Positions 9,718 through 17,683 of a stretch of 64,000 nucleotides of DNA are shown here, piece by piece. Position 1 is the stretch's first letter, and each line of letters starts with the position of its first letter. The notes under the pieces were generated by a model, which worked only from the letters and a program-made list of their open reading frames with translations, was not told the DNA's origin and ran no database searches. Both the position numbers and the translations under genes were made by a program. The stretch is from Microbacterium salsuginis (lineage in GTDB: Bacteria > Actinomycetota > Actinomycetes > Actinomycetales > Microbacteriaceae), in assembly GCF_012524205.1 (NCBI RefSeq), contig NZ_JABACI010000002.1, positions 705,223-769,222 on the forward strand, read 5' to 3'.

Positions 9718-11628
9718 TCAGGAAGCCTTTCGGTTACGCAGAACGGAGCGGACGACGACGGCACCGCCGCCGGCGACGAGCACGCCGCCCAGGATCATCA
9801 GGGTGAGGGGAAGGGCACCGCCGGTCGCCGGCAATTGAGCGGGCCGGGCACCGGCAGGGGCGGCCTCGACGGTGATCGCCACAGCGACCGAGCGCGACGA
9901 ATCCACGCCCGTCAGCACGATCGAATGCGCGCCGGGCACGGTGTCGGCCGGAATGGTGACGCTCGCACTCAGCGCACCCTCGGCGTCGGCCGTCACGCGC
10001 GCGAGGGTGACAGGCGTCGAATGCAGCTCGATCGCCACCTGCTCGCCGGCTTCGAAACCGGCCGCCTTCACCGACACGGTGTCTCCGGGTGTGACGGTGG
10101 TGTCGCTGATGGATGCCGTCGGCTTGTCGCCGTCCGGATCGGTTCCGGGATCCGTGCCCGGGTCGGTACCCGGGTCCGTGCCCGGGTCGGTGCCGGGATC
10201 CCCTGGGAGCGTGGGGGCGTCGACGCCGTCGCGGGTCGATCCGGGACCCCCCGTCCAGGCGACGTCGTCCGTCACGAGCTTGCCGCCCGCAGCATCCTTC
10301 GTGATCGTGAAGGCGTCGAACAGGGCTCCGTCCACGGTGCGTGCCTCGACGTGCATGCGCCCGTCATCGGTCACGTCGACTGTCTGGAACAGCTGAAGGT
10401 TTGCACCCTTCACGCGCAGATGGGCATCGTTGAGGGTCCAGTTGTCTTGACCGTCGGGCGAGAGCCCGTAGTCCTTCGGGCCGGCGACGGTCACCATGTA
10501 GACCGGTCCGGTGTGGCTCTTGGCCGGGTCGGCTCCCTCGGGCAGGTTCTGCTCGTTGGCCACCAGGTTGCCGCGACCGTACGTGTGGTCGTGTCCCTGA
10601 AGCACGAGGTCGACGTCGTGCTCCTCGAGGATCGGCAGCCACGCGTTGCGCACGACGGCATTGTCACGGTCTCCGCTCGTCGAGAAGACGGGGTGATGGA
10701 AGGTCACGACCGTCCACTCGTTGGGGTTGTCTTCCAGCACGCCTTCGAGCCACTCGGTCTGTGTCGCGAACGGCTCGCCGTTCTGGCGGTTCGTGTTCAG
10801 CGAGATGAAGCGGACGCCCTGGTAGTCGACGAAGTAGACCGTCTCCTCGAGCTCCGCGACGCCGGGGCCGTTGTGCGGGAACGCGAACTGCGCAGGCCAG
10901 TACTCCGTGAGGTCGGGACCCGGGTAGTACTCGTGGTTCCCGGGCGTCGCGATGAGATTCGCGTACTGGTTCATCAGCGCACCTGCGCCGTTCCACTCGC
11001 CCCACTCGGCGTCACTGGTCTCGGTATCGATGAGGTCGCCGGCGTGGACGGCGAGCTTGGCGTAGGGGCGCGCCTCGAAGGCGGCGCGGAACGCGCGGGA
11101 CGTGTACGCCTTGTTGTCGTTCTGCGCGTCGCCGAGCATCACGAAGCTGAAGCCGCCCGCTGCTGTGGTGGCTGTACGGAATTCGAACCACTCGGTCCAC
11201 GTCTCGCCATCACCGACGCGGTAGACGTACGTGGTGTCCGGTTCGAGGCCGTCGATCGTGGCCGTATGAAAGGCGACGTCATAACCGAGAGTCGTGTCGA
11301 AGCTCGTGGTCGACGTGGCCGGGATGGACTGCGCGCCCTCCACCACGCTCGGTCCGCTGAGCGCCCACTCGACGCGAGGCGAGGCCACTGCCGTGGCGGT
11401 GCGCCATGTGACGGCCTGGCTGGTCGCCGGCGTCTCCGTCGGCGTCAAGATCACCCGGTCGGGCGCCGCGGACGGACGGTGGACGCTCGCGGGATCCACA
11501 GCAGGCGGCGCGAGACCACCTCCAGCGGCCACCGCGACACCTCCGCCCAGCGAACTCAGGCCGACGGCCACGGCGATGGCACCAGCCGTGATCGAAGCGG
11601 AACGGGCAAGTCTCGGCACGCGAAACAC
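9718..11628 (-). CDS. Sortase-anchored purple acid phosphatase-like protein
   Basis: 636 residues: signal peptide (about 1-35), PAP N-domain, and metallophosphatase with LGDAQNDNK, GDLIDTE, PGNHEY, HHPVF and GHDHTYGRG. The usual tyrosine ligand after GDL is again missing. Then a (DPGT)n linker, one Ig-like domain (PTASISDTTVTPGDTVSV), LPATG at 599-603, a membrane helix and a basic tail RNRKAS. The enzyme is predicted to be covalently attached to peptidoglycan. It is the first gene of a two-gene operon with the propeller phosphatase; the two are paralogues over the catalytic part, suggesting division of labour between a wall-bound and a released or propeller-docked form. Confidence 0.87.
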   Translation of the reverse strand: MFRVPRLARSASITAGAIAVAVGLSSLGGGVAVAAGGGLAPPAVDPASVHRPSAAPDRVILTPTETPATSQAVTWRTATAVASPRVEWALSGPSVVEGAQSIPATSTTSFDTTLGYDVAFHTATIDGLEPDTTYVYRVGDGETWTEWFEFRTATTAAGGFSFVMLGDAQNDNKAYTSRAFRAAFEARPYAKLAVHAGDLIDTETSDAEWGEWNGAGALMNQYANLIATPGNHEYYPGPDLTEYWPAQFAFPHNGPGVAELEETVYFVDYQGVRFISLNTNRQNGEPFATQTEWLEGVLEDNPNEWTVVTFHHPVFSTSGDRDNAVVRNAWLPILEEHDVDLVLQGHDHTYGRGNLVANEQNLPEGADPAKSHTGPVYMVTVAGPKDYGLSPDGQDNWTLNDAHLRVKGANLQLFQTVDVTDDGRMHVEARTVDGALFDAFTITKDAAGGKLVTDDVAWTGGPGSTRDGVDAPTLPGDPGTDPGTDPGTDPGTDPGTDPDGDKPTASISDTTVTPGDTVSVKAAGFEAGEQVAIELHSTPVTLARVTADAEGALSASVTIPADTVPGAHSIVLTGVDSSRSVAVAITVEAAPAGARPAQLPATGGALPLTLMILGGVLVAGGGAVVVRSVLRNRKAS

Positions 11629-11924
11629 CTCTCGAGCAGAGCCGCCGTTCGGGTCGCGGCTCGGTCAGCGCACAGTGCGCAGGCCACTCCCCATGGCGGC
11701 CCAGAGAGAGTCTCTCCACCTCGCCCTACCCGAATCGGCTGGTTCTCCGACTCTTTCCCGACCGTTCAGAAACCGCGCCGGATTTCTCCGGTGCGACCGT
11801 CGGCGGCTCGGCGTACAGAGCCCGTTGTTCCGTGGCAATCCACCCGTCGTTCACCTCGCTCTGAACCTCCGGGAGCTCGAGGAAGGTTGGACGCGGTGCA
11901 AGAACGACCCCGAGGATGGGCGGC
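11629..11924. other. Gap of about 300 bases between phosphatase operon and SURF1
   Basis: No convincing gene: the open frames here lack a ribosome site and family resemblance. It must hold the promoter of the minus-strand phosphatase operon, but I cannot point to clear -35/-10 boxes. A weak direct repeat GTTCACCTC / CTGAACCTC (11849, 11861) has the wrong spacing for a PHO box. Confidence 0.5.
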
Positions 11925-12866
11925 TCAGGACGCCGTCGGCTCCGGTTCGCCGTCACCTTCGGCCGCGGCATCCTCGAGGTCCTCGACCTCCTTCTCCCAC
12001 GCGTCGCGAGCGAGGCGGTACCAGAGGTAGAACGCGAAGCCGGCGAACACGGCCCACTCCGCGGCGTAGAAGATGTTGAGCCAGTTGACGTTCGAGCTCT
12101 CGTCGGGAGCCGGCGACGCGATCGCGGTCAGGCCTCCGAACGGCGCCGACGACGCCAGGTACGGGCGATAGACGTCCAGGCCGTCGACGTCGTGCCAGCG
12201 CCCGAGCAGCGCGGCGGGCGACATGCGCGTCATGGTCTGCGGATCCGCGCCGGACGGCGGCGGCAGCGGCCCCTCGTCCGAGATGAGACGGCCACTCACA
12301 GTCACGAGGACGCGGGGATCGGATGCTTCGGCCTCGAGCCGCTCGATGGCGGCGAGCGCTTCGTCCTCGGTCGACGCCCAGCCGAGAGCGACGGCGATCG
12401 ACGTCGGCTGTGGGCCCACGCGCCCGGAGGCTCCGGACGACGCGCCAGCGGCGTCTGGAGTGGGCGTGGGGACGGCGGCACTCAGCCGAAGCTGGCCGGT
12501 GACCCAATAGCCTTCGACCCCGTCGTTGAACCGCGACTCGACGATGAGGAAGTCGCCGGGAACCCACGAGCCCGCGGTCCCCACCCGCTGCCCGACGAGC
12601 GGCTCGGGAAGATACTCGCCCGGCTGCGCGACCTCGTCGAGCGACCGCACCTGTTCGGTGGCGCCCGGCGGGGGCGGATCCGTGTCGATCGCCCGACCCA
12701 GCTGCCACTGACCGAGCCACGCGAACACTCCCGCGACGACGAGGCACAGCAGCAGCATCCCGATCCACTGCGGCCGGACCATCACCTCGCGGAGGGTCGG
12801 CGGGAAGACCTCCGGCTCGGCGGCGGCCGCGCCTGCGGGGTCGGGGTCGGTCACGGCTCGCGTCAT
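11925..12866 (-). CDS. SURF1-family cytochrome oxidase biogenesis protein
   Basis: 313 residues with the SURF1 layout: an N-terminal membrane helix (WIGMLLLCLVVAGVFAWLGQWQLGRA), an outer domain with VPGDFLIVESR and GYWVTG, and a C-terminal helix (NIFYAAEWAVFAGFAFYLWYRLARD). SURF1 proteins help assemble haem-copper oxidase. Oddity: between LRLSAAV and IAVALGWAS lies an extra segment, PTPTPDAAGASSGASGRVGP, which is the translated family F repeat. The start overlaps the guaB3 stop (ATGA). Confidence 0.85.
   Translation of the reverse strand: MTRAVTDPDPAGAAAAEPEVFPPTLREVMVRPQWIGMLLLCLVVAGVFAWLGQWQLGRAIDTDPPPPGATEQVRSLDEVAQPGEYLPEPLVGQRVGTAGSWVPGDFLIVESRFNDGVEGYWVTGQLRLSAAVPTPTPDAAGASSGASGRVGPQPTSIAVALGWASTEDEALAAIERLEAEASDPRVLVTVSGRLISDEGPLPPPSGADPQTMTRMSPAALLGRWHDVDGLDVYRPYLASSAPFGGLTAIASPAPDESSNVNWLNIFYAAEWAVFAGFAFYLWYRLARDAWEKEVEDLEDAAAEGDGEPEPTAS
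12406..12474 (+). repeat. Family F palindromic repeat, copy 2, inside the SURF1 gene
   Basis: Closely matches copy 1 at 4145-4211 (GGGCCCACGCG, CCGGAGGCTCC and GTGGGGAC blocks in the same order) but lies within a reading frame on the minus strand. There it encodes VPTPTPDAAGASSGASGRVGP. Its length preserves the SURF1 frame. Confidence 0.8.
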
Positions 12867-13981
12867 CCGGCGGCGTAGGGCGCGACGACGACCTCGACGC
12901 GCTGGAACTCCTTGAGGTCGGAGTATCCGGTGGTGGCCATCGACTTGCGCAGCGCCCCGATGAGGTTCGCGGTGCCGTCGGCGACCGGCGCCGGGCCGTA
13001 GAGGACCTCTTCGAGCGAGGCGACCTGGTCGACCTTCACGCGGCGGCCGCGCGGCAGCTTGGAGTGGTGCGCCTCGGGACCCCAGTGGTAGCCCTGACCC
13101 GGGGCATCCGTCGCGCGCGCCAGCGCCACGCCGAGCATGACGGCGTCGGCGCCCATCGCGAGCGCCTTGACGATGTCGCCCGAGGTGCCCACGCCGCCGT
13201 CGGCGATCACGTGGACGTAGCGTCCACCCGACTCGTCGAGGTAGTCGCGGCGCGCTCCGGCGACGTCGGCGACGGCGGTGGCCATCGGCGCGTGCAGACC
13301 GAGCGTCGCACGAGTGGTGGATGCCGCTCCCCCGCCGAACCCGACGAGCACGCCCGCGGCGCCGGTGCGCATCAGGTGCAGCGCGGCGGTGTAGGTGGCG
13401 GCGCCGCCCACGATGACGGGAACGTCGAGGTCGTAGATGAACTTCTTGAGGTTGAGCGGCTGGTCGACGCTCGACACGTGCTCGGCCGAGACCGTCGTGC
13501 CGCGGATCACGAAGAGGTCGACGCCGGCAGCGACGACCGTCTCGTACAGCTCCTGCGTGCGCTGCGGGGTGAGCGCGCCGGCGACCGTGACGCCGGCCGC
13601 GCGGATCTCGGCGAGACGATCACGCACCAGCTCGGGCTTGATCGGCTCGGCGTACAGCTCCTGCATGCGACGGGTGGCGGCGGTCTTCTCGAGACCCGAG
13701 ATCTCGGCCAGCAGCGGCTCGGGATCCTCGTAGCGCGTCCACAGCCCCTCGAGGTCGAGCACCCCGAGGCCGCCGAGCTGGCCGAGCATGATCGCCGTCC
13801 GCGGGCTCACGACCGAGTCCATCGGTGCGCCCAGCACCGGGATGTCGAAGCTGAACGCGTCGATCGTCCACGTCGTGGAGACGTCCTCGGGGTTGCGCGT
13901 GCGCCGCGACGGCACCACCGCGATGTCGTCGAACGTGTACGCGCGGCGTGCGCGCTTGGCGCGACCGAGTTCGATGTCCAT
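12863..13981 (-). CDS. guaB3: GuaB3-family IMP dehydrogenase-like protein
   Basis: About 372 residues from the ATG at 13981 (two in-frame GTG codons lie at 13990 and 13987; the family normally begins close to IELGRAKRARRAY). It is an IMPDH/GMPR TIM barrel without the CBS module. The loop that in IMPDH carries the catalytic cysteine (GSICTT) reads GGGAASTTR, with Ser221 at the cysteine position. PMATAVADV and HVIADGGV are kept. Actinobacterial GuaB3 is a known paralogue of uncertain role, so classical IMPDH activity is doubtful. guaB and guaA are both nearby. Four-base overlap with the SURF1 gene. Confidence 0.88.
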   Translation of the reverse strand: MDIELGRAKRARRAYTFDDIAVVPSRRTRNPEDVSTTWTIDAFSFDIPVLGAPMDSVVSPRTAIMLGQLGGLGVLDLEGLWTRYEDPEPLLAEISGLEKTAATRRMQELYAEPIKPELVRDRLAEIRAAGVTVAGALTPQRTQELYETVVAAGVDLFVIRGTTVSAEHVSSVDQPLNLKKFIYDLDVPVIVGGAATYTAALHLMRTGAAGVLVGFGGGAASTTRATLGLHAPMATAVADVAGARRDYLDESGGRYVHVIADGGVGTSGDIVKALAMGADAVMLGVALARATDAPGQGYHWGPEAHHSKLPRGRRVKVDQVASLEEVLYGPAPVADGTANLIGALRKSMATTGYSDLKEFQRVEVVVAPYAAG

Positions 13982-14061
13982 GCTCACCACCCCAGCCTAC
14001 CGGGCGGGGTTGTCGCGCCCGCAGCCCGCCTGCTGTCCGCCGCTGCGCCCGCGCCCCGTTC

Positions 14062-14155
14062 GCCGGATCCGGAAATCGGAGACTCGTCGCGTTTCCGGAG
14101 CGCCACGCCGACGCCGCTCCGGAGACACCGCCGACGTCCGATTTCCGGATCCGGC
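14062..14155. repeat. Family A palindromic repeat, copy 1
   Basis: Outer arms of 19 bases are perfect (GCCGGATCCGGAAATCGGA at 14062-14080, complement at 14137-14155). Inner parts GTTTCCGGAGCG / CGCTCCGGAGAC also largely pair, giving a long hairpin of about 94 bases. Relatives lie at 48195-48279 and 62019-62112. It is intergenic between guaB3 and the ABC-F gene. Confidence 0.85.
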
Positions 14156-14198
14156 GACCGAGCGCACATCTCCCACGGCTCCGAGCAAAGGACGAGGG

Positions 14199-14228
14199 TG
14201 ACGGATGCCGGGGGCCCGGCATCCGTCA
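14199..14228 (-). terminator. Terminator of the ABC-F gene built from inverted CGGATGCC copies
   Basis: Perfect 14-base arms TGACGGATGCCGGG / complement with a two-base loop, immediately after the ABC-F stop. Each arm carries the octamer CGGATGCC that is frequent throughout the window. Confidence 0.8.
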
Positions 14229-14232
14229 TCGC

Positions 14233-15921
14233 TCAGCGAGCGCGGGCCACCCGCGCCTCGTCCCATACCGGCGCGTCGGACTCGAACACGCGGCCGTCGG
14301 CACCGAACACGACGAACCTGTCGAAGGACTTCGCGAGCCAGCGGTCGTGCGTGACCGCCAGGACGGTGCCCTCGAACCGCGCAAGCGCGTCCTGCAGCGC
14401 CTCGGCCGAGACCAGGTCGAGATTGTCGGTGGGCTCGTCGAGCAGCAGCAGCGTCGCCCCGGACAGCTCGAGCAGCAGGATCTGCAGGCGCGCCTGCTGC
14501 CCGCCCGACAGGCTGTCGAAGGTCTGCTCCGCCTGGCCGACGAGGCCGTAGCGGTCCAGCGCCGAGCTTGCGGCATCCCTCGGCAGTCCCGCTCGCGCGT
14601 CTTCACCGCGGTGAAGGATGTCGAGCAGCGTGCGCCCGGTGAACTCGGGATGCGTGTGGGTCTGGGCGAACCAGCCCGGCACGACCCGGGCTCCGAGCAC
14701 GGCGCGGCCGGAGTGCGGCACCGGCGGGAGAGCGGCGCCGGTCGTCGTGACGTGTCCCAGTCGCGCATCCGGGTCGGTGCCGCCGCGGGCCAGCAGCCGC
14801 AGGAAGTGCGACTTGCCCGACCCGTTCGAGCCGAGCACCGCCACGCGGTCGCCGAACCACACTTCGAGGTCGAACGGCTTCATGAGTCCGGTCAGCTCGA
14901 GCTGCTCGGCGACGACAGCGCGCTTGCCCGTGCGGGCACCCCGCAGCCGGAGCGCGAGGTCCTGCTCAGGCGGACGCTCCTGCGGCGGACCAGCCTCCTC
15001 GAACTTGCGCAGCCGTGTCTGAGCCGCGCGATACCGCGACGTGAACGAGTCGTTCGCGGTCGCCTTGACCTTCAGCGTCGCCACCAGCTCCTTGAGCTTG
15101 ACGTGCTGCTCGTCCCAGCGCCGCCGCAGTTCGTCCAGCCGCGCCATGCGCTCGTCGCGGGCGCGATGGTACGTGCCGAACCCGCCGCCGTGCACCCACG
15201 CGGTGCTGCCCGCGCCACCGACCTCGAGGGTCGCGATGCGATCCGCAGCTCTCGCCAGCAGCTCGCGATCGTGTGACACGAGCAGCACCGTCTTCGGCGT
15301 CTCGCGCAGCCGCTCCTCGAGCCAGCGCTTGCCGGGCACGTCGAGGTAGTTGTCGGGCTCGTCCAGCAGCAGCACCTGGTCGGGGCCACGCAGCAGCGCC
15401 TCGAGCGCCAGCCGCTTCTGCTCGCCGCCCGACAACGTCGTGAGCTCACGGAATCGTGCCCGCGAGAACGGGATGCCGAGCGCCGCGGTCGTGCACGTGT
15501 CCCACACGGTCTCGTACTCGTAGCCGCCGGCCTCGGCGTAGTCGGCGAGCGCGCTCGCGTAGCGCATCTGGGTGTCGAGGTCGTCGTGTTCGATGATCGC
15601 GGCTTCGGCGTCTTCGAGCTCGCGAGCGGCGCGACGGACCCGGTCGGGAGCGACCGAGATCAGCAGGTCGTGGACGGTCTGGCCCGCTTCGCCGTGACCG
15701 ACGAACTGATCCATCACCCCCAGTCCGCCGTCGATCGAGATGACCCCGCCGTGCGGCGCGATCTCGCCGCGCACGATGCGCAGCAGCGTGGTCTTGCCCG
15801 CGCCGTTCTGGCCGATGAGCGCAGTTGTCGAGCCTTCGCCCACGCGAAAGCTCACTTCGTCAAGCAGCGGCCGCCCGTCCGGCAGCGCGTACGAGACGGC
15901 GGCGATGTCGATGTACCCCAC
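14233..15921 (-). CDS. ABC-F family ATPase (ribosome-associated type)
   Basis: 562 residues with two ATP-binding cassettes and no membrane segment. First cassette: Walker A GQNGAGKTT, signature LSGGEQKR, Walker B LLLDEPDN. Second: GSNGSGKSH, LSGGQQAR, LLLDEPTDN. They are joined by a charged, basic linker (RRRWDEQHVKLKEL) as in ABC-F proteins, which act on ribosomes as translation factors or antibiotic-protection proteins. Which type cannot be told from sequence alone. Single gene with its own terminator; three tandem family B hairpins lie upstream. Confidence 0.88.
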   Translation of the reverse strand: MGYIDIAAVSYALPDGRPLLDEVSFRVGEGSTTALIGQNGAGKTTLLRIVRGEIAPHGGVISIDGGLGVMDQFVGHGEAGQTVHDLLISVAPDRVRRAARELEDAEAAIIEHDDLDTQMRYASALADYAEAGGYEYETVWDTCTTAALGIPFSRARFRELTTLSGGEQKRLALEALLRGPDQVLLLDEPDNYLDVPGKRWLEERLRETPKTVLLVSHDRELLARAADRIATLEVGGAGSTAWVHGGGFGTYHRARDERMARLDELRRRWDEQHVKLKELVATLKVKATANDSFTSRYRAAQTRLRKFEEAGPPQERPPEQDLALRLRGARTGKRAVVAEQLELTGLMKPFDLEVWFGDRVAVLGSNGSGKSHFLRLLARGGTDPDARLGHVTTTGAALPPVPHSGRAVLGARVVPGWFAQTHTHPEFTGRTLLDILHRGEDARAGLPRDAASSALDRYGLVGQAEQTFDSLSGGQQARLQILLLELSGATLLLLDEPTDNLDLVSAEALQDALARFEGTVLAVTHDRWLAKSFDRFVVFGADGRVFESDAPVWDEARVARAR

Positions 15922-16433
15922 GGTGTTCCTGTCCGCTGCCGCGCCCTCTCGGCGCCTGGGCAGCCGACCAGCCTACCCCGAGCGCCTCTCTTCACGCGCC
16001 TGCGAAAACACCAGCCGGTCACGGCGACACGCCGAGCCGCAGCATCCGCCCCCGGCGTGTCGCATGACGGACTGGTGTTTTCGCACCCGGCGTGAGGCGA
16101 GGAACGGAATGGGATGCCGCAGGCTCACGCGGCGGCGTACCGGCACCCCTCTCCTGCGAAAACACCAGCCGGTCACGGCGACACGCCGAGCCGCAGCATC
16201 CGCCCCCGGCGTGTCGCATGACGGACTGGTGTTTTCGCACCCGGCGAGAGGCGAGGAACGGAATGGGATGCCGCAGGCTCAGGCGGCGGCGTACCGGCAC
16301 CACCTCTCCTGCGAAGACACCAGCCGGTCACGGCGACACGCCGCGCCGCGGCATCCGCCCCCGGCGTGTCGCATGACGGACTGGTGTTTTCGCACCCGGC
16401 GTGAGGCGAGGAACGGAATGGGATGCCGCAGGC
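15922..16433. other. Gap of 512 bases filled by a tandem hairpin array
   Basis: No gene. The stretch holds about 80 bases of leader for the ABC-F gene and then the three family B repeat units described separately, ending at the DUF2277 stop codon. Confidence 0.8.
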
Positions 16434-16450
16434 TCAGGCGGCGGCGTACC
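16001..16450. repeat. Three tandem family B hairpins (unit about 155 bases)
   Basis: Three 85-base hairpins at 16001-16085, 16155-16239 and 16310-16394, with outer arms TGCGAAAACACCAG / CTGGTGTTTTCGCA and inner arms GCGACACGCCG / CGGCGTGTCGC. The first two are almost identical; the third differs by a few bases. The ~70-base spacers are also near-identical, and each ends with GGCGGCGGCGTACCGGC, which is the 3-prime end of the DUF2277 gene (codons for RYAAA and stop, minus strand). The array is therefore a tandem amplification of gene end plus hairpin. Confidence 0.9.
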
Positions 16451-16712
16451 GGCCCGACTTGATCGCCCGCTCGCGCGCCTTGGCCGCTTCTTCCTCGCGG
16501 TTCTTCGGCGGCGTCACCGCGACGAGGTCGTCGAGCAGGTGCTGCGTGATGTGGGCGATCTCGTGCACCGCGCGGTCGAACGCTTCTTGGTTCGCCTTCG
16601 ACGGCTTGGTCGTGCCCGCGATCTTGCGAACGTACTGCAGCGCGGCGGCGTGGACCTCTTCGGACGATGCCGCGGGCTCGAAGTTGTGGAGCGTGTGGAT
16701 GTTCCGGCACAT
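16434..16712 (-). CDS. DUF2277 family small protein
   Basis: 92 residues beginning MCRNIHTLHNFEPAAS, the characteristic DUF2277 start, followed by AALQYVRKIAGTTKPSKANQ and AKARERAIKSG. Function unknown. The start ATG at 16712 is preceded by GGGGG; the longer open frame upstream lacks family similarity. The last 17 bases of the gene are repeated twice more downstream in the family B array. Confidence 0.85.
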   Translation of the reverse strand: MCRNIHTLHNFEPAASSEEVHAAALQYVRKIAGTTKPSKANQEAFDRAVHEIAHITQHLLDDLVAVTPPKNREEEAAKARERAIKSGRYAAA

Positions 16713-16829
16713 GCCCCCGACGATACGCCCCTGCTCCGAAGGCGGGCCAGCCTCCAGCTGGGCCACGCGCCCAGCGATTGCGCGCGAGCGTCGGCGGCGA
16801 ACGCACCCCGCCGTTGTCAGCCGCCGGGA

Positions 16830-17177
16830 TCAGCCGTCGGCGGCGACCGCCTGAGCGATGTAGTCGGGCAGTGCCTCGTCGAGCGCGGGCGACCACTGGC
16901 GGATCTTCACGTGCCGGGTCTGCTTGCCCTCTCCCTCGAGAAGGCCGTGCCGGTCCGTGAACGACGCGCCGCGCTCGAAGGCGAACGTCAGATGCGTCTT
17001 GCTGGGGCTGATGATCGCGAGGATCCTGGTGCCTCGCCACGCCGGCGAGCCGCTGCTGATCACCTCGGTCGCGTCCGGGGCGTGGGTCGCCATGAGGTCA
17101 CGGATGCGGGCAAGGAACTGCTGGTACTCGGGCGTCAGGCGCGCCTGCCCGTAGGCGTCGATGTCGGGGTTTCGCAT
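16830..17177 (-). CDS. DUF1801 domain protein (YdhG-like)
   Basis: 115 residues. The centre reads ISSGSPAWRGTRILAIISPSKTHLTFAFERGASF, then a RHVKIRQWSPALDEALPDYI tail, as in DUF1801/YdhG proteins, a small fold related to frataxin-like proteins with no firm function. It follows the VOC gene on the same strand by 12 bases, so the two probably share a transcript. Confidence 0.75.
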   Translation of the reverse strand: MRNPDIDAYGQARLTPEYQQFLARIRDLMATHAPDATEVISSGSPAWRGTRILAIISPSKTHLTFAFERGASFTDRHGLLEGEGKQTRHVKIRQWSPALDEALPDYIAQAVAADG

Positions 17178-17189
17178 GATCTCGTCCCC

Positions 17190-17591
17190 TCAACCCTGAG
17201 CGCCCGAGAAGTCCATGTGGACGGCTTCCCACACGTGCCCGTCGGGGTCGACGAAGCTGCGGCTGTAGACGAAGCCGAGGTCCTGCGGCTCGCGGTGAAC
17301 CTCGCCGCCCGCCGCGGCTGCGGCATCCGCCATCGCGTCGACATCTGCGCGCTGATCCACGCCGATCGCGAGGATCGTCTCGATCCCCTGCGACGTGTCG
17401 GCGATCGGCTTGGGAGTGAACGTGCCGAAGTACTCCCGCGTGAGGAGCAGGACGCGGATGTCGTCGCTCAACGGCACGGCGAGCATGTTCTCGTCGCTGA
17501 AATCCTCGTTGATCGTCAATCCGATGGCTTCGAAGAACGATCGCGAGACCGCGAGGTCCTTCACCGGCAGATTGATGGTGATGGTCGTCAT
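17190..17591 (-). CDS. VOC-superfamily (glyoxalase-like) protein
   Basis: 133 residues with the paired beta-alpha-beta-beta-beta modules of the vicinal oxygen chelate fold: INLPVKDLAVSRSFFEAIGL at the N-terminus and SRSFVDPDGHVWEAVHMD at the C-terminus, the latter carrying His and Glu metal-type ligands. Activity unknown (dioxygenase, glyoxalase or resistance binding protein). It is divergent from a TetR gene across a gap with two matching operator-like sites, so it is probably its target. Confidence 0.85.
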   Translation of the reverse strand: MTTITINLPVKDLAVSRSFFEAIGLTINEDFSDENMLAVPLSDDIRVLLLTREYFGTFTPKPIADTSQGIETILAIGVDQRADVDAMADAAAAAGGEVHREPQDLGFVYSRSFVDPDGHVWEAVHMDFSGAQG

Positions 17592-17605
17592 GGCTACCTC
17601 CAGAA

Positions 17606-17663
17606 CTAGACCGTTCAGTACTCCGACGCTGGTACAGTAGCAGCACAGTACTGGTCCGTCTAG
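17606..17663. promoter_or_regulatory. Pair of inverted operator-like sites between VOC and TetR genes
   Basis: CTAGACCGTTCAGTACT (17606-17622) and, on the other strand, CTAGACGGACCAGTACT (17647-17663) agree at 14 of 17 positions. One copy sits near each divergent gene, as expected for a regulator controlling both itself and the VOC/DUF1801 transcript. Confidence 0.65.
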
Positions 17664-17683
17664 TACTGAAGGGAGATGGACCC

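Noticed and set aside
5780..9838. Long plus-strand open frames (about 5780-7582 and 8168-9838)
   Set aside because: They are antisense shadows of guaA/DUF3817 and the phosphatase genes; their products are Arg/His/Val-rich with no family features.
11849..11869. PHO-box-like direct repeat upstream of the phosphatases
   Set aside because: Spacing is 12 rather than 11 bases and the second copy matches poorly.
16001..16394. Three regularly spaced near-identical repeats as a possible CRISPR array
   Set aside because: Repeats are 85 bases, the spacers are also near-identical and contain a gene end, and no cas genes are near.
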